A DNA stretch of 56,299 nt from an uncultured Marvinbryantia sp. (GTDB taxonomy: Bacteria; Bacillota; Clostridia; Lachnospirales; Lachnospiraceae). Each line of letters starts with the position of its first letter. Position 1 is the stretch's first letter. Positions 43,045 through 54,209 of this stretch are shown piece after piece. Under the pieces are notes generated by a model. It was not told the DNA's origin. It did no database searches and worked only from the letters and a program-made list of their open reading frames with translations. A program made the translations under genes and the position numbers. The DNA lies in NCBI GenBank assembly GCA_934394985.1, contig CAKRRF010000015.1:1-56299 (forward strand), written 5' to 3'.

Positions 43045-43081
43045 CAGTGGTTTCATGGAATGATGAAATCACTGTTTTTTT
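43045..43081 (+). terminator. Terminator after the RpiR gene
   Basis: CAGTGGTTTCAT pairs with ATGAAATCACTG (one G.U) and is followed by seven T. Confidence 0.88.
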
Positions 43082-43095
43082 GTGGAAAAAATAGA

Positions 43096-43124
43096 TTGAC
43101 AAACAAGAAATACTAGTGTACTAT
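43096..43124 (+). promoter_or_regulatory. Promoter of ytrA-like operon with embedded operator
   Basis: TTGACA and TACTAT are separated by 17 bases. The -10 overlaps TAGTGTACTA (43114-43123), a near-palindrome of the kind bound by YtrA-type GntR regulators, so the operon is probably autorepressed. Confidence 0.7.
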
Positions 43125-43182
43125 CAAACTATGACAGTGATGCAGTGAACAGATATCAATCTGGCAGAAAGAGGGGAACACT

Positions 43183-43554
43183 ATGGAATACAATCCGGCA
43201 TTACCGATTTATCTGCAGGTGGCGAATGCGATAAAGCGGGATATCGTGACAGGAAAGCTGGAGCCTGGGGCGAAGCTTCCATCTGTAAGAGAACTGGCGG
43301 TGGCGTATACAATTAATCCGAATACCGTCAGCAGAGTGTATAAGGAACTGGAGATGGAAGACGTCTGTTTTACCAGACGTGGTATGGGGACCTTTGTGAC
43401 ACAGGACCCGGAGAAGGTGAAGACGATGAAGAGAGAGATGGCAGGAACATTGATTTATGAATTTCTGGAGGGTATGAAGCAGCTGGGATTTACGCAGGAA
43501 GAGGCAATTAAGATTCTGGAGCAGAGTGAATATCGTGGAAATAAGTCAGAATAA
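43183..43554 (+). CDS. GntR-family regulator, YtrA subfamily
   Basis: A 123-residue repressor. The winged helix (IYLQVANAIKRDIVTGKLEPGAKLPSVRELAVAYTINPNTVSRVYKELEME) occupies the first 75 residues, and the short C-terminal tail is typical of YtrA regulators, which lack a large effector domain. AGAGGGG precedes the ATG. It is the first gene of a three-gene operon with an ABC exporter, the standard arrangement. Such systems often respond to cell-envelope-active compounds. Confidence 0.9.
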   Translation: MEYNPALPIYLQVANAIKRDIVTGKLEPGAKLPSVRELAVAYTINPNTVSRVYKELEMEDVCFTRRGMGTFVTQDPEKVKTMKREMAGTLIYEFLEGMKQLGFTQEEAIKILEQSEYRGNKSE

Positions 43555-43567
43555 GGAGATGACAGAG

Positions 43568-44278
43568 ATGATCTTAGAGAGCAGGGAAGTTACAAAGAAT
43601 TTTGGAAGTAAGACGGCGGTGAACGGTGTGTCACTGACACTGGAGAGTGGACTGGTCTATGCGATGCTGGGACCAAATGGCAGTGGGAAAACTACATGGA
43701 TGAAGATGGTGGCAGGACTGGTGAAGCCGAGTATGGGCGAGATTCTTTATGAAGGTGGTCCGATTGGCAGAGAGAGTAAGAAAGAGATTGCTTATATGTC
43801 TACCGAACCTTATTTTTACAGTTGGATGTCAGTGGCTGATGTGGGAAAATATTATGAAGACTTTTTTGAGGATTTTTCCATGGAGCGCTTTCATCAGATG
43901 CTTGAGAGAATGGAACTGACAGAGGATATGAGGGCGAGAAAACTGTCCTCCGGTATGATGGCGAAGCTGAAGATTGCAGTTACCATGGCGAGAAAAGCAA
44001 AGTTATATCTTCTGGATGAACCACTAAATGGGATTGACCTTCTGGCGAGAGACCAGATCATGACCAGTATTCTGGAAGCTATGGCGCAGGATGTGACGCT
44101 GGTGATTTCCAGCCATCTGGTGGATGAGCTGGAGCGGGTGGCTGATGCGGCGATTTTTCTGAAGGATGGACGTCTGGTGGAACAGTGCATGATCGAGGAT
44201 CTGCGAATGAACCGAAATCAGTCAGTAGCAGATTTGTATCGTGAAATCTATGGACATGGGGGAGAAGGACAATGTTAA
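43568..44278 (+). CDS. ABC transporter ATP-binding protein (YtrB type)
   Basis: A 236-residue ATPase. Walker A GPNGSGKT, the signature LSSGMMAKLKIA and Walker B LYLLDEPLNGID are intact. I start at ATG 43568, 9 nt before which lies AAGGAG. The ATG at 43559 directly abuts the ribosome site and frames back to 43526 lie in the previous gene. Its 3' end overlaps the permease start. It probably energises export through the next gene's product. Confidence 0.9.
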   Translation: MILESREVTKNFGSKTAVNGVSLTLESGLVYAMLGPNGSGKTTWMKMVAGLVKPSMGEILYEGGPIGRESKKEIAYMSTEPYFYSWMSVADVGKYYEDFFEDFSMERFHQMLERMELTEDMRARKLSSGMMAKLKIAVTMARKAKLYLLDEPLNGIDLLARDQIMTSILEAMAQDVTLVISSHLVDELERVADAAIFLKDGRLVEQCMIEDLRMNRNQSVADLYREIYGHGGEGQC

Positions 44279-45012
44279 AATTGATGAAATACGAATTTCG
44301 AAAAACAGGATTTTCCAAACTGATATTGCTGGTGATTACTCTTGTGGCAGAGCTGGCGTTCCTTCTGGGGATTTTTCTGGAAAAAGACAGACTGCTGGCT
44401 ACCGGTATTATGATATTATTTTTCAGTGCAGTGATCGGAATTGCTTATATTGGCCTGGAAAGTGTGCTGGTACTGCACCGTGATCTGAATACAAAGCAGA
44501 GTTATATGTTGTTTCTGACTCCGCATAGCAGCTATGAGATTCTGGGAGCTAAGGTGCTGGAAAATGGGATTTCCATTCTGATTACCGGAGTGTTTTTCCT
44601 TCTTCTTGCAGGGGCGGATATCATGGTGGCAACGCTTCGGATCGGCGGCTTAAAAGAACTGATGAGAATGACACAGGATTTTCTGGATGTGACCATGAAC
44701 CTGAATATTACTCCAAAGGAAGCTGCTTTTGCCTTCTTCAGTTCGTTGGCAAGCTGGATGGTATATATCGTGAATGCAGATCTGGCAGTGATTCTTTCTG
44801 CTACGGTACTGGCAGGAAAAAAGGCCAGCGGGCTTGTAGCTTTTGTAATTTTTCTGATCCTGTCCTGGCTGATGGGAACAGGGCTGGATTATCTGCCGGA
44901 GCTTCAAAATGCAGATCTGCAGTTTGTATTGTATATTGTGGTTTCTATGGCTGCAGCAGCGGCAGTGTATCTGATCAGTGGCTGGATCATGGATAAAAAG
45001 CTGAGCGTATAA
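44272..45012 (+). CDS. ABC-2-like membrane permease of the YtrA-type operon
   Basis: A 246-residue membrane protein with about six helices (ILLVITLVAELAFLLGIFL; TGIMILFFSAVIGIAYIGL; ISILITGVFFLLLAGADIM; AFFSSLASWMVYIVNADLAVILSATVLAG; LVAFVIFLILSWLMG; FVLYIVVSMAAAAAVYLISGWIM). It begins 7 bp before the end of the ATPase gene. The exported compound is unknown. A terminator follows. Confidence 0.82.
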   Translation: MLKLMKYEFRKTGFSKLILLVITLVAELAFLLGIFLEKDRLLATGIMILFFSAVIGIAYIGLESVLVLHRDLNTKQSYMLFLTPHSSYEILGAKVLENGISILITGVFFLLLAGADIMVATLRIGGLKELMRMTQDFLDVTMNLNITPKEAAFAFFSSLASWMVYIVNADLAVILSATVLAGKKASGLVAFVIFLILSWLMGTGLDYLPELQNADLQFVLYIVVSMAAAAAVYLISGWIMDKKLSV

Positions 45013-45060
45013 GCAAATGTGACATATGTCTACTTGATACCGAACAAATAATTGTGTAAA

Positions 45061-45105
45061 ATGGATATACAGGGCACGAAAAAGATGTCTGTATATCCAT
45101 TTTTA
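45061..45105 (+). terminator. Terminator of the GntR-ABC operon
   Basis: A 12-bp perfect stem (45061-45072 with 45089-45100) is followed by TTTTTAG. Confidence 0.85.
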
Positions 45106-45138
45106 GTTCACTTATGACGTATGGGAGGTTTGCATAAT

Positions 45139-46260
45139 ATGAAAAAGAAAATGATTGCAGCAGGACATATCTGTGTAGATATCACCCCGGCGATTCCGGG
45201 AAAAAAGATAAATAAAATAAATGAGCTGTTGATTCCGGGCAAGCTGATTGAAGTAGGAGATGCCACAGTCAGTACGGGAGGCGCAGTAGCCAATACCGGT
45301 CTGGCCATGAAAATTCTGGGCGGCAATGTATCACTTCTTGGAAAAATCGGAAATGATGCGTTTGGTGGAATTGTGAAGGGCGTATTGAAAAAATATGAGG
45401 CAAAGGATGAATTGCTGATATCTGATACAGAAGCAACCTCTTACACGGTAGTAGTGGCAGCACCGGGCATTGACCGGATCTTTTTGCATAATCCGGGTGC
45501 CAACAATGCTTTTTATGCAGAAGATATCCCGGAGGAAGATCTGAAAGATGCCGCATTGTTTCATTTTGGCTACCCGACAATCATGCGTTCCATGTACTTA
45601 AATGATGGGGATGAATTGATAAAGATGATGAAACGGGTAAAAGAAGCCGGGGTGGCGACCTCTATGGATCTGGCTTCGGTGGATGACAGTTCAGAAGCAG
45701 GAAAAGTAAACTGGCGTCATGTACTGGAACGTGTTATGCCTTATGTGGACATTTTTGTGCCAAGCGTGGAAGAACTTTGTTATATGCTGGATAAGGAACG
45801 ATTCCAGGAATGGCAGGAGCGTGCGGCGGAATGTGACGTGACAGAGATTCTGGATGTGGAAAAAGATGTGAAGCCGCTGGCAGACGAATGTATGAAAATG
45901 GGTGCGAAAATGCTGCTTCTGAAATGTGGTGTTCCAGGAATGTATTTCTGCAGTGCTTCCAAAGAAGTGTTGTCACAGATTTCAGAGCGTCTGGAACTGG
46001 ATGTGGATGCCTGGGCCGAAAAAGAATATTTTGAAAAAAGCTATGTGCCGGAAAGAGTATTGTCCGGAACGGGAGCGGGAGACACTTCGATTGCGGCTTT
46101 TCTAACAGCTATGACAGATGGCTGTACACCGGAAGAAGCATTACATCTGGCAGCAGGTACGGGAGCTTCCTGCGTGGCTGCCTATGATTCATTGAGCGGG
46201 CTGAAATCTTTTGAAGAACTGAGAAAAAAGATCGATGCAGGATGGGAAAAAGTAAAATAA
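45139..46260 (+). CDS. PfkB-family carbohydrate kinase
   Basis: A 373-residue kinase, longer than typical PfkB proteins owing to an insertion near residues 240-290 (CSASKEVLSQISERLELD). Marks are AAGHICVDITPAIPG at the N-terminus, VGDATVSTGGAVANTGLAMKILGG, LLGKIGNDAFGGIVKG and the catalytic VLSGTGAGDTSIAAFLTAM. Start at ATG 45139 after GGGAGG. The glycerol kinase gene follows after 36 bp, so the two are probably co-transcribed. The sugar substrate is unknown. Confidence 0.86.
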   Translation: MKKKMIAAGHICVDITPAIPGKKINKINELLIPGKLIEVGDATVSTGGAVANTGLAMKILGGNVSLLGKIGNDAFGGIVKGVLKKYEAKDELLISDTEATSYTVVVAAPGIDRIFLHNPGANNAFYAEDIPEEDLKDAALFHFGYPTIMRSMYLNDGDELIKMMKRVKEAGVATSMDLASVDDSSEAGKVNWRHVLERVMPYVDIFVPSVEELCYMLDKERFQEWQERAAECDVTEILDVEKDVKPLADECMKMGAKMLLLKCGVPGMYFCSASKEVLSQISERLELDVDAWAEKEYFEKSYVPERVLSGTGAGDTSIAAFLTAMTDGCTPEEALHLAAGTGASCVAAYDSLSGLKSFEELRKKIDAGWEKVK

Positions 46261-47793
<1,533 letters not shown>

Positions 47794-47803
47794 GTGGAAA
47801 TCC

Positions 47804-47851
47804 ATGTGGCTGTCAGGAAATTGAGATTTTTTCAATTTCCGACAGCCACAT
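47804..47851. terminator. Bidirectional terminator, glpK / cellobiose phosphorylase
   Basis: A 20-bp stem with one bulged A (ATGTGGCTGTC-GGAAATTGA and its complement) around GATTTTT lies between the convergent genes. Confidence 0.88.
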
Positions 47852-47855
47852 CTGT

Positions 47856-50288
47856 TTACATATGGACAGTTACATGATATTCTTTTTTGCCATCTTCAAA
47901 TGGAATCAGGCATCCTTCGTAGTCCTTGCCGTCTACAGTGACTTTTTTTACCCCCTTCTGCACATGATCTGGATTTACCACGTCGATATAGTACATAGCG
48001 TTCCGGAAACGACGGGTCAGGTGGAAATCACCGAAGTCTTCCGGTATGCAAGGGTCAATGGTCAGACCTTCGTAGGAAGGCTGTACTCCCAGGATGGCCT
48101 GGGACAGGTTGCAGAATGTCCAGGCTGCAGTACCTGTCAGCCAGCTGTTTTTGGCTTCTCCATGGAATTTGGCGTCGGCACCGGCTACCATCTGTGAGTA
48201 GACATATGGTTCGGTTCGGTGAATTTCGCTGATGTCTTCGATATAGGATGGACAGGTCTTTTGGTAGATCTCAAAAGCACGGTTGCCTCTGCCGATGACC
48301 GTTTCTGCAATAGACACCCATGGATTGTTGTGACAGAAGATACCGGCATTTTCTTTGTACCCAGGCGGATAGGAAGAGATTTCACCAAGATTCAGATAAT
48401 AGTGTGTGTAAGCGGGCTGAAGAATCATGATGCCATATTTGGTATCCAGATGCTCTTTTACAGAATCCAGAGCTTTTTCAGCCAGTCCTTCTTTTACGCC
48501 GATGCCGGCCATGACACAAAAGCCCTGTGGTTCGATGAAGATTTTACCCTCCTCACATTCGTGGGATCCTACCTTCAGGCTTGTGGCATCATAGGCTCGC
48601 AGGAACCATTCACCATCCCAGCCGGCAGTCAGTACGGCATCATACATTTCAGAAACAGCTTTTTCAGCCTCCACAGCCAGAGCTTCATGACCGGAAAGGC
48701 GGCTGATATCGGCAAATTCTTTTCCATATTTTACAAACATACCGGCGATAAATACAGATTCAGCCACAGGCCCTTCGGATGGTCCGGTAGTCTGGAAGGA
48801 TTCGCCCGGTTCTTTGGAGAAACAGTTCAGGTTCAGACAGTCATTCCAGTCAGCACGGCCGATCAGTGGCAGTCTGTGTGGACCAAGATGGTTGCAGGTA
48901 TATGTAAAAGAACGATGCAGATGCTCGAAAAGGGTATCTGCTTTTTCTTTTTGATTATCAAAATCAACCATTTCATCCAGGATAGAAAAATCGCCTGTTT
49001 CTTTCAGATAAGCGGATACGGCGGCAATCAGCCACAATGGGTCATCGTTAAATCCGCTTCCGATATTCAGATTTCCTTTTTTAGTAAGTGGCTGATACTG
49101 ATGATAAGCACTTCCGTCTTCAAACTGGGTAGCAGCAATGTCCAGGATACGTTCCCTGGCTCGTTCCGGAATCAGATGCACAAATCCCAGCAGATCCTGA
49201 CAGGAATCACGAAATCCCATACCACGGCCGGTTCCGGACTCATAGTAAGAAGCAGAACGGGACATGTTGAAGGTGATCATACACTGATACTGGTTCCAGA
49301 TGTTGGCCATACGATTGACATGAGGATTCTGGCTTTTGACTGTGTAACGGGCAAGAAGCTGATCCCAGTAAGCCTTCAGCTGCTGAAAAGCGTTGGTCAC
49401 TTGTTCACTTGTGGAAAAACGCTCGATCAGTCTGTGAGCAGGAGCTTTGTTTATCACATTTGGAGCTTCCCATTTTTCATCGTCCGGATTTTCACAGTAG
49501 CCCAACAGGAAAATCAGTTCTCTTGATTCGCCAGGCTGCAGAGCCAGATTTATCTGATGGCTGGCGATCGGATACCATCCGCTGGCTATGGAACCGGTAC
49601 AAGCACCCATCCTTACGGCATCCGGAATGGCATTGCCGTTGCCTCTTCCGAGAAAATCATCACGGCTGGTATCAAATCCGTTCATATCAGAATTTACGGT
49701 AAAAAAGCTGAAGTGATTACGGCGTTCACGATATTCTGTTTTGTGGAAAATCGTGCTGCCTTCGATCTCCACTTCACCGGTGCTTAGGTTTCGCTGGAAG
49801 TTGGTCATGTCATCCACAGCATTCCACAAGCAGAATTCTACATAAGAAAAAAGTGAAATCTGTTTTTCCTGGGAAGAGTGGTTGGTCAGCACCAGCTTAT
49901 TGATTTCACAGGAAGCATCTACCGGAACAAAAGCCAGCAGATCCGCTTCGAGATTTTTCTTCGAGGAAATAAAACGACTGTAGCCCATGCCGTGGCGGCA
50001 TTCGTAGGAGTCTACGGGTGTTTTGGAAGGCATGGTACCCGGATTCCAGATATCATCGCCATCTTTGATGTAGTAATATTTTCCGTTGGAATCAATCGGG
50101 AGTGAATTGTAACGATAACGGGTGATACGAAGCAGTTTCGCATCTTTATAAAAACTATAACCTCCGCAGGTATTAGAAATCAGAGAAAAGAATCCGTCGG
50201 TGCCCAGATAGTTGATCCATGGCAGTGGTGTGTCTGGCGTGGTAATGACATATTCTCTGGCTTCATCATCAAAATGACCAAATTTCAT
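47856..50288 (-). CDS. GH94 cellobiose phosphorylase
   Basis: A protein of about 810 residues, normal for cellobiose phosphorylases, which cut cellobiose with phosphate into glucose 1-phosphate and glucose. The opening [20 protein letters not shown], then PWINYLG and [13 protein letters not shown], is characteristic. The catalytic acid is D483 in [10 protein letters not shown], and [11 protein letters not shown] and [10 protein letters not shown] are also family motifs. No signal peptide, so it acts on imported cellobiose. Start at ATG 50288 with GGAGG 8 bases upstream; the ATG at 50303 overlaps that site. It is divergent from the LacI regulator and ABC importer that presumably serve it. Cellodextrin or laminaribiose phosphorylase activity remains possible. 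Confidence 0.9.
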   Translation of the reverse strand: MKFGHFDDEAREYVITTPDTPLPWINYLGTDGFFSLISNTCGGYSFYKDAKLLRITRYRYNSLPIDSNGKYYYIKDGDDIWNPGTMPSKTPVDSYECRHGMGYSRFISSKKNLEADLLAFVPVDASCEINKLVLTNHSSQEKQISLFSYVEFCLWNAVDDMTNFQRNLSTGEVEIEGSTIFHKTEYRERRNHFSFFTVNSDMNGFDTSRDDFLGRGNGNAIPDAVRMGACTGSIASGWYPIASHQINLALQPGESRELIFLLGYCENPDDEKWEAPNVINKAPAHRLIERFSTSEQVTNAFQQLKAYWDQLLARYTVKSQNPHVNRMANIWNQYQCMITFNMSRSASYYESGTGRGMGFRDSCQDLLGFVHLIPERARERILDIAATQFEDGSAYHQYQPLTKKGNLNIGSGFNDDPLWLIAAVSAYLKETGDFSILDEMVDFDNQKEKADTLFEHLHRSFTYTCNHLGPHRLPLIGRADWNDCLNLNCFSKEPGESFQTTGPSEGPVAESVFIAGMFVKYGKEFADISRLSGHEALAVEAEKAVSEMYDAVLTAGWDGEWFLRAYDATSLKVGSHECEEGKIFIEPQGFCVMAGIGVKEGLAEKALDSVKEHLDTKYGIMILQPAYTHYYLNLGEISSYPPGYKENAGIFCHNNPWVSIAETVIGRGNRAFEIYQKTCPSYIEDISEIHRTEPYVYSQMVAGADAKFHGEAKNSWLTGTAAWTFCNLSQAILGVQPSYEGLTIDPCIPEDFGDFHLTRRFRNAMYYIDVVNPDHVQKGVKKVTVDGKDYEGCLIPFEDGKKEYHVTVHM

Positions 50289-50750
50289 AACAAAAACCTC
50301 CATAAAAACATCTGCATAATAACCTATAAATAAAAACTCATAAAGGAAATAATGGAATCATATAATGAAAATGATGAAGCGAAAACGAAACTGACTTTTG
50401 ATTTTGATTTGATTGAATCAAGTAGCGAAGCGGATTGTGAATATCCGTTTGCCCCAGTATAGCGGAAAAAAAACGGAAAAGCAACTGTTTTTCGCGTATT
50501 CCGTTATTTTCGAAAATCGACAGCGAAAACTTTCGTTAATTATTTTTGAAATGTGGTATATTGTACTAATACATGTACATTATTTGCTAGGGTTAAATTG
50601 TGCAACCATCCAAAGATGGCATTTTGGACAAAAAAGACTGAAAATCTATTGCTTAATTGTGCAAAAAGATATAGAATACAGTTACGAAAACGATTAAGCA
50701 AAAAACGAAATTGACAAGACTAGAAAAGAAAGAGTTGAGGGCACGGCGCT
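50289..50750. other. 462-bp divergent control region of the cellobiose locus
   Basis: No credible gene was seen. The region is AT-rich and contains several CGAAAA boxes: GCGAAAACGAAAC (50379), an imperfect palindrome AGCGAAAACTTTCGTT (50522-50537), TTTTCGAAAA (about 50508) and ACGAAAACGATT (50684). A GCTTAAT/ATTAAGC inverted pair spans 50651-50699. LacI-family operators commonly have such a CG-centred AT-rich form, so these are candidate sites for the regulator at 50751. Confidence 0.55.
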
Positions 50751-51764
50751 ATGGTTTCGATGAAAGACATCGCTAAACAGTGCCATGTATCCGTGGCCAG
50801 TGTCAGTAAAGCATTGAATGGCTATTCGGATATCGGAGAAGAGACCAGGAACCTGATTATTACGACAGCACATGAGATGGGATATCTTCCGAATTCTTCT
50901 GCAAGGGCACTGAAGACAAAGAAAAGCTACAATCTTGGAGTCCTTTTTGTAGACGCTTCCATGAGTGGACTGACACATGAATATTTCAATCATGTATTGG
51001 AAAGCTTCAAATGCAGGGCGGAAGAAAAAGGATATGACGTTACATTTATAGCCGGCAATACAGCAAGACAGAAAATGAGCTTTTATGAACGCTGCAGATA
51101 CCGGGGAGTAGACGGGGCACTGGTAGCCTGTTTCAAGTATTACGAAGAGGATATTCAGGATCTGATCCGTTCAGAGCTTCCGGTGGTCACAATAGACCAC
51201 ACATTCGAAGGAAAGATCGCAGTTGTATCCAATAATGTCCAGGGAATGGAAGAGCTGGTTTCTTATATATACAGTATGGGGCACAGAAAGATTGCATACA
51301 TCCATGGAGATGACACCCCGGTAACGAGAAATCGACTCAGTGGATTTTATCGGACCACCCAGAGATATGGACTGGAGATCCCGGATGAATATGTCAAAGC
51401 TTCTTCTTACCGAAATCTGGAAATGGCAGCGAAAGCAACCAGTGAACTGCTGGATCTTCCAAATCCACCGACCTGCATCATGTACCCGGATGATTATGCA
51501 GCCGTGGGAGGTATGAATGTGATGAAAGAGCGGGGAATGCGAATTCCGGATGATATATCGGTTACCGGATATGATGGAATTGATCTGGTACGAATGATGG
51601 AGCCAAAGCTTACCACACTCTGCCAGGATACGCAGAAGATTGGAAGTCTGGCAGCTGAGAAACTGATTCATCTGATCGAACATCCAAAGACATCCCTGAT
51701 TGATAAGTTTTCCGTAGACGGAGTACTTTTCCGGGGAGGTTCGGTAGGACGCAACCAGGAATGA
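50751..51764 (+). CDS. LacI-family transcriptional regulator
   Basis: A 337-residue regulator. The N-terminal HTH (MKDIAKQCHVSVASVSKALNGYSDI) and hinge helix (NSSARALKTKKSYNLGVLF) are followed by a periplasmic-binding-protein-like sensor domain (GYDVTFIAGNTARQKMSF, TIDHTFEGKIAVVSNNVQGM, ISVTGYDGIDLV). It probably represses the cellobiose phosphorylase and the ABC importer until a sugar is bound. GAGGG lies upstream of ATG 50751. ATG 50760 is an alternative start. The ABC operon begins 81 bp downstream. Confidence 0.92.
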   Translation: MVSMKDIAKQCHVSVASVSKALNGYSDIGEETRNLIITTAHEMGYLPNSSARALKTKKSYNLGVLFVDASMSGLTHEYFNHVLESFKCRAEEKGYDVTFIAGNTARQKMSFYERCRYRGVDGALVACFKYYEEDIQDLIRSELPVVTIDHTFEGKIAVVSNNVQGMEELVSYIYSMGHRKIAYIHGDDTPVTRNRLSGFYRTTQRYGLEIPDEYVKASSYRNLEMAAKATSELLDLPNPPTCIMYPDDYAAVGGMNVMKERGMRIPDDISVTGYDGIDLVRMMEPKLTTLCQDTQKIGSLAAEKLIHLIEHPKTSLIDKFSVDGVLFRGGSVGRNQE

Positions 51765-51845
51765 ATGTTAACGCAGAAGAGTCTGCGCAACAGATAGAGG
51801 GTAAATTACATATTTTATATTATTTTTTAAGGAGGATGTAGTATT

Positions 51846-53180
51846 ATGAACAAGAAAATGATGGCAATTACTCTGACAACAGCAATGATCGGAACTATGA
51901 TGGGTGCAACTGCTGTAATGGCTGAGGACGCAGCTTCATCTGATGAAGGAAAAGTATTAAACATTTACTGCTGGAATGAAGAATTTAAATCTCGTCTGAC
52001 GGATCACTATCCAGGATATGAAGAGGTTGACGGAACACATGGCAAGATCGGTGATGTAGACGTAGTATGGAACATCACACCTTCAGATGACAATGCATAT
52101 CAGAATAATCTGGATGAAACATTATTAAAACAGGCTGATGCAGCAGATGACGACAAGATCGACCTGTTCCTGGTAGAAGCTGACTATGCATTGAAATACG
52201 TAAATACAGATTATGCAATGCCAATCAAAGACCTTGGTATTACAGATGATGAAATCAAAGATCAGTATCAGTATACAAAAGATGTTATGACAGATTCAGA
52301 CGGTAATTTGAAAGGACTTTCCTGGCAGGGATGCCCGGGAACTATGATCTACAGACGTGATATTGCCAAAGAAGTATTTGGAACAGATGATCCGGCAGAA
52401 GTACAGAAGAAAGTTGCTGACTGGGATTCTTTCAAAGCGGCTTCTCAAGAATTGGCAGGTAAAGGCTATCAGATGACTTCTACCGTAAATGATACCTATC
52501 GTGTATTCTCCAACAATGTAAGCAGTCCATGGGTAGTAGATGGAAAGATCACAGTAGACGACAATATTAAGAATTGGGTTGATATGTCTAAAGAAATGGT
52601 AGATGCAAGCGAGACTGGCACAGCAGAACTGTGGAGTGATGACTGGAGCAAGGGCTTCTTCACAGACGGTAATGTATTCGCATACTTCGGACCGGCATGG
52701 TTCATTGATTTCTCTATGAGTGCGGATCAGGACGGATCTGTAGGTAAAGATGGAGGCTGGGCTGCAACAGAAGGACCACAGGGCTTCTACTGGGGTGGAA
52801 CATGGATTACAGCAGCTACAGGAACAGACAACCCAACATTGGTAGCAGATATTATGAGAACTATGACAACTAATGTTGATGTAATGGAAGAAATCGTAAA
52901 AGCAGATAACGATTTCGTAAACAACAAACCAGCTATGGAAGCTATGGCAGCTGATGAAAGCTATGGTGATGCAGTTCTGGGTGGACAGAATCCACTGACT
53001 ATGTTCTGTGCAGGAGCTGATAAGATTGACTTGAGCAATATGAGCATTTACGATCAGGGATGTAACGAAGAATTCCAGAATGCTATGAAGAACTACTTCG
53101 AGGGCAATGCAACTTATGAAGAAGCACTGGATCTGTTTAATAAAGCAGTTGTAGAAAAATATCCAGAATTAACATACTAA
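51846..53180 (+). CDS. Sugar ABC transporter binding protein (CUT1), no lipobox
   Basis: A 444-residue extracytoplasmic sugar-binding protein. The signal peptide (MNKKMMAITLTTAMIGTMMG) ends TAVMA before EDAASS with no cysteine. The mature part starts VLNIYCWNEEFKSRL and contains KIDLFLVEADYALKY, GCPGTMIYRRDIA and GFYWGGTWITAATGT. AAGGAGG precedes the ATG. C-ending codons are frequent, which suggests high expression. It is likely to bind cellobiose or a short cellodextrin, judged from the divergent GH94 phosphorylase. A long hairpin follows. Confidence 0.88.
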   Translation: MNKKMMAITLTTAMIGTMMGATAVMAEDAASSDEGKVLNIYCWNEEFKSRLTDHYPGYEEVDGTHGKIGDVDVVWNITPSDDNAYQNNLDETLLKQADAADDDKIDLFLVEADYALKYVNTDYAMPIKDLGITDDEIKDQYQYTKDVMTDSDGNLKGLSWQGCPGTMIYRRDIAKEVFGTDDPAEVQKKVADWDSFKAASQELAGKGYQMTSTVNDTYRVFSNNVSSPWVVDGKITVDDNIKNWVDMSKEMVDASETGTAELWSDDWSKGFFTDGNVFAYFGPAWFIDFSMSADQDGSVGKDGGWAATEGPQGFYWGGTWITAATGTDNPTLVADIMRTMTTNVDVMEEIVKADNDFVNNKPAMEAMAADESYGDAVLGGQNPLTMFCAGADKIDLSNMSIYDQGCNEEFQNAMKNYFEGNATYEEALDLFNKAVVEKYPELTY

Positions 53181-53219
53181 TCTGATATTGCAGCGAATCA
53201 TTCAATAAGTAAAAAGATG

Positions 53220-53254
53220 AAATATGCCTGCCTGATCATCAGGCAGGCATATTT
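53220..53254 (+). promoter_or_regulatory. Long intercistronic palindrome after binding-protein gene
   Basis: A perfect inverted repeat with 17-base arms around a single C (53220-53236 and 53238-53254) falls between the binding-protein and permease genes. It has no T run after it. It should stabilise the upstream message or reduce read-through. Confidence 0.75.
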
Positions 53255-53286
53255 AAAACCAAAGCGTGCCTGAAAGGAGAATGAAA

Positions 53287-54195
53287 ATGCCAAAGAATCA
53301 CAACCATAAGGCAGTTCGCTATAACAAATGGGGATATCTGTTTTTGATACCGTTTGTAGTGGTATACCTCATATTTCAGTTTGTACCACTTGTCAGTACA
53401 ATATATAACAGTTTTTTTGAAAATTATCGGTCTGGTCTGATGCAGATAGGACCGCGATTTGTGGGGTTTGATAATTATGTAAAACTCTTTCAGGGTGGCG
53501 ATATTTGGGTATATTTTAAAAACACCATGATTATGTGGATTATGGGATTTGTGCCACAGATTCTGGTATCTTTGTTGCTTGGAGCATGGTTCTCCAATCC
53601 AAGTCTGAGACTGAAAGGAAAACGATTTTTCAAAACGGTTATTTATCTGCCAAACCTGATTATGGCATCAGCATTTGCCATGTTATTTTTTACACTGTTC
53701 TCTGATGGAGGACCAATCAATGCCATGTTGCTTCATGCAGGAATACTGAAATCAGCATATAGCTTCTTCAGTCATGTCTGGAGTACAAGAACGCTGGTTG
53801 CATTACTGAACTTCCTGATGTGGTTTGGTAATACAACGATCCTTCTTATGGCAGGTATGATGGGAATTGATGCATCACTCTATGAAGCAGCAGAAGTAGA
53901 TGGTGCCACTGCCACACAGATTTTCTTCAGAATCACATTGCCACTGCTTCGTCCGATTTTGATCTATGTTATGATTACATCACTGATCGGAGGAATCCAG
54001 ATGTTTGATGTACCACAGATTCTGACAAATGGAACCGGTGATCCGATGAGATCTACCATGACACTGATTATGTTCCTGAATAAGCATTTGTACAGTAAGA
54101 ACTTTGGTATGGGCGGTGCTTTATCGGTATGCCTGTTTATTATTACCGGTGTACTCAGCCTGATTGTATTCCGATTTAATAAAACCAAAGACTGA
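53287..54195 (+). CDS. Sugar ABC transporter permease (MalF/UgpA type)
   Basis: A 302-residue permease with six helices and the EAA loop SLYEAAEVDGATATQIFFRITLPLLRP. I start at ATG 53287, 7 bases after AGGAG. ATG 53281 is too close to that site. It is the first membrane subunit of the probable cellobiose importer. Confidence 0.9.
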   Translation: MPKNHNHKAVRYNKWGYLFLIPFVVVYLIFQFVPLVSTIYNSFFENYRSGLMQIGPRFVGFDNYVKLFQGGDIWVYFKNTMIMWIMGFVPQILVSLLLGAWFSNPSLRLKGKRFFKTVIYLPNLIMASAFAMLFFTLFSDGGPINAMLLHAGILKSAYSFFSHVWSTRTLVALLNFLMWFGNTTILLMAGMMGIDASLYEAAEVDGATATQIFFRITLPLLRPILIYVMITSLIGGIQMFDVPQILTNGTGDPMRSTMTLIMFLNKHLYSKNFGMGGALSVCLFIITGVLSLIVFRFNKTKD

Positions 54196-54209
54196 CAGGG
54201 GGAGAGATC

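Noticed and set aside
48219..49526. 435-codon open frame on the plus strand
   Set aside because: It lies wholly antisense to the GH94 cellobiose phosphorylase, which has strong family motifs. The antisense product has no recognisable domain or ribosome site.
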